A DNA stretch of 64,000 bases from an uncultured Acidobacteriia bacterium (lineage in GTDB: Bacteria; Acidobacteriota; Terriglobia; Bryobacterales; Bryobacteraceae): contig CAIUOG010000110.1 in the NCBI GenBank assembly GCA_903900705.1, positions 1-64,000 on the forward strand. The letters are read 5' to 3'. The notes below the pieces were generated by a model. The model was not told the origin of the DNA. It did no database searches and saw nothing but the letters and a program-made list of their open reading frames with translations. This document shows positions 57,853 through 64,000 of this stretch, one piece after another. The stretch's first letter is position 1; each line of letters begins with the position of its first letter. The position numbers and the translations under genes were made by a program.

Positions 57853-58384
57853 AAGTCATCTCCAGCAGCTTCAGCACGGTGCGCCAGTTGCGGCCCGTGC
57901 TGATCACACGCAGCTTCGAATCGAAATACGCGTTGGTGAGCTTCGTATTCCCCGCCCCCTGGGGCGTCTTCAGATAGATTTCCAGGCCGATCACCGCAAA
58001 CTCGTCGGGCGGCGACCGTCGCGGGTCCAGCTTCGCCATCCCATCGGCATCCGGCTCCCCGGAGAGAAACATCACATGCACCAGTTTCCCGTCCGGGTCC
58101 GGCGTGAACGGCTGCCGCGTCACGACCGCCGCGAGTTCACTGTGCGTCCGCAGAATCACTGGCGACTCGATTCCGAAGCGTTCCGCAATCCGCGCCGTGA
58201 GCACTTCCGGGCGTGGCGGTTCCGCCGCCCGGAAAACCACATTGCCGCTCTGGATGTAGGTCCGCACATCCCTGCAGCCCAGTTCCACAAACAAGGCAGC
58301 CAGTTCCTTCATCGGCAGAATGTTCTTCCCGCCCACGTTCACGCCGCGCAGCAGCGCTACAGATAACTCCGGTTGTTTCGGCAT
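57836..58384 (-). CDS. DUF1697 family protein
   Basis: The 182-residue cytosolic protein has the DUF1697 signature VALLRGVNVGGKNILPMKEL at residue 9, then YIQSGNVVFRA and, in the second half, VMFLSGEPD and ITGRNWRTVLKLLEM (RNWRTV block). Function of the family is unknown. ATG 58384 is the first residue of the signature region. TATAAC lies only three bases upstream, so its promoter is not certain. Confidence 0.88.
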   Translation of the reverse strand: MPKQPELSVALLRGVNVGGKNILPMKELAALFVELGCRDVRTYIQSGNVVFRAAEPPRPEVLTARIAERFGIESPVILRTHSELAAVVTRQPFTPDPDGKLVHVMFLSGEPDADGMAKLDPRRSPPDEFAVIGLEIYLKTPQGAGNTKLTNAYFDSKLRVISTGRNWRTVLKLLEMTSTDPE

Positions 58385-58437
58385 CCTGTTATAAACTCGA
58401 ACCGATGTTCAGCGTAGCAGCCCCGCGCGCCCGATAA

Positions 58438-59937
58438 ATGCCTCTTCCGCAACCGTTCGACCAGTCCGGAATCTCGCGGGATGCCGCCGGTATTGCCCGT
58501 TACCAGAACCTCGCCTCGTCTCTGGTGGAAATGCTGCAGCGCAGCGCGGAACGCTGGCCCGATGCGGAAGCTCTGGTGGAGGTGGACGGCGCGCGTCTCA
58601 CGTACCGGGAACTCCGGGACCGCTCCGCACGCATCGCCGGAGGCCTGCGCGCCCAGGGAATTCGCCAGGGGGACCGCGTGGCGATTCGCCTGCCCAACGG
58701 CATCGACTGGTGCCTCGCCTTCTTCGGCATCCAGTTCGCCGGAGCCGCCGCCGTCCCCGTGAACACGCGCTTCAGCGAGGCCGAAATCGATTACGTCCTC
58801 ACGGATTCCGGCAGCGCCTTCACCTTCCTCGCCGGTGAGCCACTGCCCGACGCCGCGCCCTTCGCCATCGAAAGCCTCCACCACCACGACCTGGCCGCCA
58901 TTTTCTATACCAGCGGCACCACCGGCTTCCCCAAGGGCGCGATGACCACCCACGGGAACTTCCTCTCCAATATGGAGAACGCCCGCCGCGTGGGAATCGG
59001 TCCCGCGGGCGAGATCCGCAACCTGGTCTCCGCCCCTCTGTTCCACGTCACCGGCTGTAATACCCAGCTTCTGCCCACCTGCGCGGGCGGCGGCACAACC
59101 GTCATCCTGCCGCAGTTCAACGTCCAGACTTTTATCCGGACTCTCGAAGCCGAACGGATTGACGTCACCATCACGGTCCCGGCCATCTACTGGCTGGCCA
59201 TTCATCAGCCCAACTTCCGCGAGTTCAATATGTCGCGCGTCCGCCGCCTGGCCTATGGCGGGGCCGCCGCCGCGCCGGACCTGATCGCCGCCATCCTCAA
59301 CGCCTTCCCGAACGCCGCCGTCTCCAACAGTTACGGACTCACCGAAGTCAGCTCCATCGCCACCTTCCTGCCCGCGGAATATTCCGTGACCCGCCCGGAT
59401 TCCGTCGGTCTCGCCGCGCCAGTGGTGGATCTGCGGCTCACAGACGTCAGCGGCGAAGTCGGTGAATTGCTCATCCGCGGCCCCAACGTGGTTCCCGGCT
59501 ACTGGAATAAGCCGGAAGCCACCGCCGAGACCTTCGCCGGCGGCTGGCTGCGTACGGGAGACCTCGCGAAACTCGACGGCCAGGGCTTCCTCCAGATCGT
59601 CGACCGCAAGAAGGACATGGTCAACCGCGGCGGCGAAAACGTGTATTGTGTGGAGGTGGAAAGCGCGCTCACCGCACATCCTGATATCTTCGAAGTCGCC
59701 GTCATGGGCGTGCCCGATGAAATGATGGGCGAGAAAGTCGGCGCCATCGTGGTGCCGAAGCCGGGCCGGGAGATTGCAATTCCCGACGTGATCCGCTTCG
59801 CCCGCGAACGCCTGGCGGATTTCAAAGTACCGCAGTACATGGTGGTTCGAACCGAATTCCTGCCGCGCAATCCCGGCGGCAAGATCCTGAAGAAAGCTCT
59901 GCGACAGACCGTGGAATGGGGGAAACCGCTGCGATGA
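58438..59937 (+). CDS. Acyl-CoA synthetase (AMP-forming)
   Basis: This 499-residue protein has all AMP-binding enzyme motifs: IFYTSGTTGFPKGAM near residue 153, NSYGLTEVSS near 295, TGDLAKLDGQGFLQIVDRKK near 375 and NPGGKILKK at the end with the catalytic Lys. It activates a carboxylic acid to its CoA thioester in the cytosol. It is the first gene of an operon with a MaoC protein (4-base overlap), kinase, phosphatase and dehydrogenase. TATAAA at 58390-58395 could be its -10. Chain-length specificity cannot be told. Confidence 0.92.
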   Translation: MPLPQPFDQSGISRDAAGIARYQNLASSLVEMLQRSAERWPDAEALVEVDGARLTYRELRDRSARIAGGLRAQGIRQGDRVAIRLPNGIDWCLAFFGIQFAGAAAVPVNTRFSEAEIDYVLTDSGSAFTFLAGEPLPDAAPFAIESLHHHDLAAIFYTSGTTGFPKGAMTTHGNFLSNMENARRVGIGPAGEIRNLVSAPLFHVTGCNTQLLPTCAGGGTTVILPQFNVQTFIRTLEAERIDVTITVPAIYWLAIHQPNFREFNMSRVRRLAYGGAAAAPDLIAAILNAFPNAAVSNSYGLTEVSSIATFLPAEYSVTRPDSVGLAAPVVDLRLTDVSGEVGELLIRGPNVVPGYWNKPEATAETFAGGWLRTGDLAKLDGQGFLQIVDRKKDMVNRGGENVYCVEVESALTAHPDIFEVAVMGVPDEMMGEKVGAIVVPKPGREIAIPDVIRFARERLADFKVPQYMVVRTEFLPRNPGGKILKKALRQTVEWGKPLR

Positions 59938-60389
59938 CAATCGGCAATCTGCACGAACTGGAAGGTCAGCAGGTCGGCCTGACCGACTGGATGGTGGTGA
60001 CGCAGTCACGCATCGATCTTTTTGCCGACGCCACCGATGACCGCCAGTGGATCCACCTCGACCGCGAACGCGCCGAGAATGATTCGCCCTACGGAACCAC
60101 CATTGCCCACGGCTTTCTGACGCTCTCTCTGCTGAGTCATCTTTCAAAGAACATCCTGCCCGTGGATGGCGTCACGATGCGCGTCAACTACGGCCTGAAT
60201 AAGGTGCGCTTCCCGGCGGCCGTGCGCGTTGACTCCCGGGTTCGCGGGCGCTTCGTGTTGTCTTCCGTGAAGGAATTCTTCGGGGCCACCGGCAGCGGCG
60301 CGGATATCACGCTCGCCGCCACCATTGAGCTGGATGGTGCGGAGAAGCCCTGCTGCGTGGCCGAATGGATCATTCGCTATTACCGATGA
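59934..60389 (+). CDS. MaoC-like (R)-enoyl-CoA hydratase
   Basis: A 151-residue hot-dog protein with FADATDDRQWIHLDRERA near residue 30 and the hydratase motif ENDSPYGTTIAHGFLTLSLL, with catalytic Asp and His. It hydrates trans-2-enoyl-CoA or does the reverse. Start ATG 59934 overlaps the ligase stop, and its stop overlaps the kinase start, which gives tight coupling of the three genes. Confidence 0.9.
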   Translation: MTIGNLHELEGQQVGLTDWMVVTQSRIDLFADATDDRQWIHLDRERAENDSPYGTTIAHGFLTLSLLSHLSKNILPVDGVTMRVNYGLNKVRFPAAVRVDSRVRGRFVLSSVKEFFGATGSGADITLAATIELDGAEKPCCVAEWIIRYYR

Positions 60390-61483
60390 CCTTGTCTGGT
60401 ATGACCGACACCGCCCCCGTGCGTCCCGGCGAAGAACTGGACATCGCCGCGCTCGCCGGCTACCTGCGGCAGAAGCTGCCGGACGTGCGCGATCTCGAAA
60501 TCGAGCAGTTCCCCAACGGCCACTCGAATCTGGTCTACCGCATTCGCGCGGGCGCGGAGGAATACGTGTTGCGCCGTCCGCCGCTTGGCCCCGTGCCACC
60601 CAAAGCGCATGATATGGCCCGCGAATTCCGCGTGCTGGATGCTGTGCATCCCCACTTTCCCGAAGCCCCGCGCGTGGTGCTGCTCTGCGAGGACCCGTCC
60701 ATCCTGGGCGCGCCGTTTTTCCTGATGGAACGGCGCCACGGCATTGTGCTGCGGGATGCCCCGCCACCGGAATGGGCCGCCATCCCCGACTATGCCCGCC
60801 TTGCCAGCGAGGCTTTTATCGACTGCCTGGTGCGGCTGCACGCCGTCAACCTCGCAGAGCCCAAAGTGCAGGCCCTCGGCAGGCCCGATGGCTTCGTCGA
60901 ACGCCAGGTGCGCGGCTGGGCCGAGCGCTGGCACGGCGCGAAGACGGAGGAAATGCCCGCCATGGACCGCGTGATTGCGTGGCTGCGGCAGAGCCTGCCC
61001 CCATCGCTGCCCGCCACCCTGGTCCACAACGATTTCAAGCTCGATAACGTGATGCTCAGCGCCACCGCAGACCGCGTGGAAGCCGTGCTCGACTGGGAGA
61101 TGACCACCCTCGGCGACCCCCTCGCAGACCTCGGCCTGACCCTCTGCTACTGGACCTGGGCAAGCCGATCGGTAAGCGACGGCGCGCCGCTCGATCCGCA
61201 CCCCGCCACCCCCGTCATCACCACCGGACCCGGCTGGTACACGCGCGATGAATTCGTCCATCGCTACGCGCTCAAAACGGGCCGCGACGTGACGCACCTC
61301 GGCTACCATGAAGTCCTCGGTATCTTCAAATTAGCCGTGATTCTGCAGCAGATCTATTTCCGCTTTCATCGCGGACAAACGCGGGACGAACGCTTCCGCA
61401 ACTTTGACGCGCGCGTGCGCGGCCTGGTCCGCCTGGCGGCGGAAATGACGGAACTTCTGCGCCGGCCACAATCGAACCCATGA
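60386..61483 (+). CDS. APH-type phosphotransferase (4-hydroxyacyl-CoA kinase candidate)
   Basis: This 365-residue protein has the aminoglycoside/choline kinase fold: FPNGHSNLVYRIRAGAEEYVLRRPP (P-loop-like and Lys) near residue 40, HNDFKLDNVM near 215 (catalytic Asp with Mg-binding Asn) and LDWEMTTLGDPLADL near 236. In the bacterial LvaA enzyme and in the N-terminal domain of animal ACAD10/11 this fold phosphorylates the 4-hydroxyl of acyl-CoA. Here it stands between a MaoC gene and, two genes on, an ACAD gene, so the same role is likely. ATGA overlap at both ends. Antibiotic resistance is much less likely. Confidence 0.82.
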   Translation: MTLSGMTDTAPVRPGEELDIAALAGYLRQKLPDVRDLEIEQFPNGHSNLVYRIRAGAEEYVLRRPPLGPVPPKAHDMAREFRVLDAVHPHFPEAPRVVLLCEDPSILGAPFFLMERRHGIVLRDAPPPEWAAIPDYARLASEAFIDCLVRLHAVNLAEPKVQALGRPDGFVERQVRGWAERWHGAKTEEMPAMDRVIAWLRQSLPPSLPATLVHNDFKLDNVMLSATADRVEAVLDWEMTTLGDPLADLGLTLCYWTWASRSVSDGAPLDPHPATPVITTGPGWYTRDEFVHRYALKTGRDVTHLGYHEVLGIFKLAVILQQIYFRFHRGQTRDERFRNFDARVRGLVRLAAEMTELLRRPQSNP

Positions 61484-62214
61484 GCCGCGTCTATCTCATC
61501 CGCCACGGGCAGGCCGGCACCCGCCAGTCCTACGATTCTCTCAGCGACCTGGGCAAAACCCAGGCGCGCCTTGCCGGCGAGTATCTCGCCCGGACCGGCA
61601 TCCGTTTCGCCGCCGCTTACTCCGGCGAACTGAACCGCCAGAGACAGACCGCGCAGGAAACCGTCAACGCCTATGCCGCCGCCGGACTCGACTTCCCCGC
61701 CCTCACCACAGACCCCGGCTGGAATGAATTCGATCTCGACCACGTTTATCGCACCCTCGCGCCCATCCTTTGCGAAGAGGACGCCGCCTTCCGCCACGAG
61801 TTCGAAATCATGCGCGCCGAACTCGAAGCCGCCGGCGAGCAGCACGACGCTCAGGTGCACCGCCGGTGGACGCCGAGCGATCTCAAAATCGTGCAGGCGT
61901 GGATCCAGGGCCACGCGAGGTACGATGGCGAAACCTGGCTCGCCTTTCACGACCGCATCGCGTCCCGCCGCCCCTTCCTCGCCGCCACCGCCGAACCGGG
62001 CGACGACCACAACATCGTCGTCTTCACCTCCGCCACCCCCATCGGCATCTGGGCCGCGCTCGGCCTGGACGTGGAAGACCACCGCGCCATGCGCCTTGCG
62101 GGTGTGGTCATGAACGCCTCCATCACCATCATGCGACTGCGCGCGGACCAGATCCGCCTGCACGTGTTCAACAGCGTGCCGCATCTGGAACCCGCCCTCT
62201 GCACCTACCGGTAG
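61480..62214 (+). CDS. Histidine phosphatase family protein
   Basis: This 244-residue protein begins with the phosphoglycerate-mutase-like signature YLIRHGQAG (catalytic His). The second motif is AAAYSGELNRQRQTA, and the rest of the site includes EFD near residue 87 and TSATPIGIWAALG near 185 (His replaced by a Ser/Thr-rich segment, but TSA... fits the loop). It could remove phosphate from a pathway product or act on an inhibitor. It overlaps the kinase by 4 bases. Confidence 0.85.
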   Translation: MSRVYLIRHGQAGTRQSYDSLSDLGKTQARLAGEYLARTGIRFAAAYSGELNRQRQTAQETVNAYAAAGLDFPALTTDPGWNEFDLDHVYRTLAPILCEEDAAFRHEFEIMRAELEAAGEQHDAQVHRRWTPSDLKIVQAWIQGHARYDGETWLAFHDRIASRRPFLAATAEPGDDHNIVVFTSATPIGIWAALGLDVEDHRAMRLAGVVMNASITIMRLRADQIRLHVFNSVPHLEPALCTYR

Positions 62215-62232
62215 CGATACAAAGGAGCACCC

Positions 62233-63435
62233 ATGTATTTCGAATTCTCAGACAAAGTGACCGATCTTCAGAACCGCCTCCGCGACTTCATGGATCAGTA
62301 CGTCTACCCGAACGAGTACAAGTTCCGCGAGCACACCAGCGGGCCGGATCGCTGGCTGCCCGTCCCAATCATCGAAGAGCTCAAGCCCAGGGCGCGCGAA
62401 GCCGGGCTTTGGAATCTCTTCCTCCCGGCCAGCGAGCATGGCGCTGGTCTGACGAATCTTGAATACGCCCCGCTGTGCGAAATCATGGGCGCTTCCCCCA
62501 TCGGCCCGGAGGTCTTCAACTGCTCCGCGCCCGATACCGGCAACATGGAAGTCTTCGAACGCTACGCCTCGCCGGAGCTCAAAAAACAGTGGCTCGAACC
62601 CCTGCTGGCCGGCGAAATCCGCTCCTGTTTCGCCATGACGGAACCGGCCGTCGCCTCGTCAGACGCCACGAACATTGAGGCCAGTATCGTGCGTGATGGC
62701 GACGATTACATCCTCAACGGCCGCAAGTGGTGGACCTCCGGCGCGGGCGACCCTCGCTGCAAGGTCGCCATCTTCATGGGCAAGACCGACCCGAACGCCG
62801 CCAAACACAAACAACAGTCGATGATCGTGGTTCCCATGGACGCGCCCGGCGTGAAGATCGTCCGCATGCTGCCCGTCTTCGGCTATGACCATGCGCCCCA
62901 CGGCCACGGCGAGGTGCTGTTTGAAAACGTGCGCGTGCCGGCGGGCAACATCCTGCTTGGTGAGGGGCGCGGTTTCGAAATCGCGCAGGGGCGTCTGGGC
63001 CCCGGGCGCATCCATCACTGCATGCGGCTCATCGGCGTGGCGGAACGCGCGCTCGCCGATATGTGTAAACGCGTGAAGGCCCGCACAGCCTTCGGCAAGA
63101 CCATCGCTGAACAGGGCACTATCCGGGCGGACATCGCGCAATCGAGAATCGAAATCGAACAGGCGCGCCTGCTGACATTGAAAGCGGCCTGGATGATGGA
63201 CACCGTCGGCAACAAGGCCGCCAAAGCGGAAATCGCCATGATTAAAGTGGTGGCCCCGAACGTCGCGCTCCGTGTGCTGGACCGCGCCATTCAGGCCCAC
63301 GGCGGCGCGGGCGTTTGCGACGATTTTGAACTCGCCTGGGCATGGGCGAATTCCCGCACGCTGCGGCTGGCCGATGGTCCCGATGAGGTCCACCTGGAGT
63401 CCCTCGCAAAACTGGAACTGAAACGGATGGCATAG
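62233..63435 (+). CDS. Acyl-CoA dehydrogenase, ACAD10/11-LvaC-like
   Basis: This 400-residue flavoprotein has the ACAD fold: [20 protein letters not shown] near residue 137, [31 protein letters not shown] and [14 protein letters not shown] near 355. Its end reads [20 protein letters not shown]. The ADGPDEVH block is what I recall for the ACAD10/11 subfamily, and at the position of the catalytic Glu of YEG-type enzymes it has Asp. It would remove phosphate (or reduce) a 4-phosphoacyl-CoA rather than do simple dehydrogenation. AAAGGAG precedes ATG 62233. Confidence 0.88.
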   Translation: MYFEFSDKVTDLQNRLRDFMDQYVYPNEYKFREHTSGPDRWLPVPIIEELKPRAREAGLWNLFLPASEHGAGLTNLEYAPLCEIMGASPIGPEVFNCSAPDTGNMEVFERYASPELKKQWLEPLLAGEIRSCFAMTEPAVASSDATNIEASIVRDGDDYILNGRKWWTSGAGDPRCKVAIFMGKTDPNAAKHKQQSMIVVPMDAPGVKIVRMLPVFGYDHAPHGHGEVLFENVRVPAGNILLGEGRGFEIAQGRLGPGRIHHCMRLIGVAERALADMCKRVKARTAFGKTIAEQGTIRADIAQSRIEIEQARLLTLKAAWMMDTVGNKAAKAEIAMIKVVAPNVALRVLDRAIQAHGGAGVCDDFELAWAWANSRTLRLADGPDEVHLESLAKLELKRMA

Positions 63436-63438
63436 AAT
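63433..63438 (+). promoter_or_regulatory. -10 box of the cytochrome c gene, leaderless spacing
   Basis: TAGAAT ends six bases before ATG 63445, and overlaps the stop of the acyl-CoA dehydrogenase gene. Confidence 0.5.
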
Positions 63439-63444
63439 CGCTAG

Positions 63445-64000
63445 ATGCGAATTCTGGCCGCCCTGGCGCTGCCTCTGCTGCTTTCCGCGCAACATGACGT
63501 CTCCGCCGGAGCGTCAAAGAATCCGGCGATTCAGGACCCGGTCGCCATTGCGGCGGGCGCGAAACTTTACGCCACGTCGTGCGGCGGCTGCCACGGGCCG
63601 GACGGCATCGGCGGCCGCGGCCCCAACCTGGTGCGCCAGTTGCAATCGCATCAACTCAAAGACGACGAACTTTTCGCCGCCATCCGCTACGGTGTCCCCG
63701 GTACGGACATGCCGCCCACCCGCCTGTCCGACGCGGAAACCTGGCAGCTGACCGCTTACATCCGCGCCCTCACCGGCCCCGCCAGCGACAGCAAAGTTCC
63801 CGGCGATGCGGCGGCCGGCGAACGCCTCTACTGGAGCGCAAAGGCCGCCTGCGCCGACTGCCACGCCATCCTCGGCAAAGGCAGCCGCATGGGGCCCGAC
63901 CTCAGCAACATCGGTGGCAGCCGTCCGCTCACCTACATCCGCCAGGCGCTGACGCCGCCGAAGAACGATCCCTCCCGCAACTTCGCGCTCATGGGCAAGG
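63445..64000 (+). CDS. Di-haem cytochrome c, secreted (3' end outside window)
   Basis: The open frame starts with a short signal (RILAALALPLLLSAQ) and runs off the window after 185 codons. It has two CXXCH sites, CGGCHGPDGIGGRGPNL near residue 46 and CADCHAILGKGSRMGPDL near 135, each followed by Met-containing loops (GTDMPP). Such two-domain cytochromes often precede PQQ-type dehydrogenase parts in acidobacterial proteins, but the rest is not visible. It begins 9 bases after the acyl-CoA dehydrogenase stop with its own -10 box. Confidence 0.88.
   Translation, partial: MRILAALALPLLLSAQHDVSAGASKNPAIQDPVAIAAGAKLYATSCGGCHGPDGIGGRGPNLVRQLQSHQLKDDELFAAIRYGVPGTDMPPTRLSDAETWQLTAYIRALTGPASDSKVPGDAAAGERLYWSAKAACADCHAILGKGSRMGPDLSNIGGSRPLTYIRQALTPPKNDPSRNFALMGK

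Noticed and set aside
58388-58393. TATAAC as a leaderless -10 for the DUF1697 gene
   Set aside because: The gap to ATG 58384 is three bases, not six, and an AGG site lies before the ATG. The case is ambiguous.
60386-61483. Aminoglycoside resistance kinase
   Set aside because: The APH fold alone is not enough. The operon with acyl-CoA enzymes and the ACAD partner point to an acyl-CoA kinase.
1-64000. Mobile elements, prophage, CRISPR, tRNA or rRNA genes
   Set aside because: No transposase, integrase, phage structural gene, repeat-spacer array or cloverleaf-like sequence was recognised on reading. A tRNAscan or CRISPR search was not possible here.

Overview
The window looks like chromosomal DNA from a high-GC soil acidobacterium, probably in the Bryobacterales / Solibacter group. 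This is inferred from gene families and style: tandem skp genes behind bamA, secreted sulfatases with RR-type signals, a TonB-dependent receptor with an N-terminal regulatory-like domain, a CE15 esterase, a GH79 hydrolase, and the winged-helix domain seen in Acidobacteria. No species-level marker is present. No tRNA, rRNA, CRISPR array, prophage or insertion sequence was recognised.

Layout. 1-2660: tandem atypical Hsp70 genes with a DUF2760 gene. 2722-5198: GH79-like hydrolase and a TIM-barrel sugar isomerase-like protein. 5376-9824: winged-helix membrane protein, a TPR remnant, an M61 peptidase and an AraC regulator. 9912-15890: respiratory cluster 1 (Rieske, split cytochrome b, octahaem cytochrome c, ferredoxin, copper-protein-like lipoprotein). 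15932-17800: secreted protein and di-haem peroxidase. 17864-21063: secreted phosphoesterase, DUF47 protein and Pit phosphate transporter. 21016-24030: B3-type metallo-beta-lactamase, PhzF protein and a degenerate metallophosphoesterase. 24079-29161: bamA-skp-skp plus a Pro-rich protein. 29366-39495: three sulfatases, an alpha/beta hydrolase, a TonB-dependent receptor and a beta-helix protein. 39522-52335: one long operon holding a bc-type complex and a cbb3 oxidase with assembly factors. 52395-53831: an M28 peptidase remnant and two orphan genes. 53834-57341: ROK regulator, CE15 esterase and DUF2891. 57400-58384: DUF4920 and DUF1697. 58438-63435: an acyl-CoA ligase / MaoC / APH-type kinase / histidine phosphatase / acyl-CoA dehydrogenase operon. 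63445-end: a cytochrome c cut by the window edge.

How the genes fit together. The two respiratory clusters are paralogous: both have a Rieske protein, cytochrome b and a large multihaem c with a similar N-terminal haem module. Only cluster 2 is linked to a terminal oxidase, and there the heptahaem protein may replace both cytochrome c1 and CcoP. The 58438-63435 operon has the parts of the phosphorylation-dependent 4-hydroxyacyl-CoA dehydration route (LvaA/LvaC in bacteria, ACAD10/11 in animals), with kinase and dehydrogenase as separate genes. Sulfatases, GH79, CE15 and the receptor suggest feeding on sulfated or uronic-acid polysaccharides.

A window-wide pattern is that many first-in-transcript genes have a TANNNT/GATAAT hexamer ending exactly six bases before the chosen start codon, as expected for leaderless mRNAs, while operon-internal genes use Shine-Dalgarno sites or ATGA overlaps. 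Several start choices here rely on that pattern.
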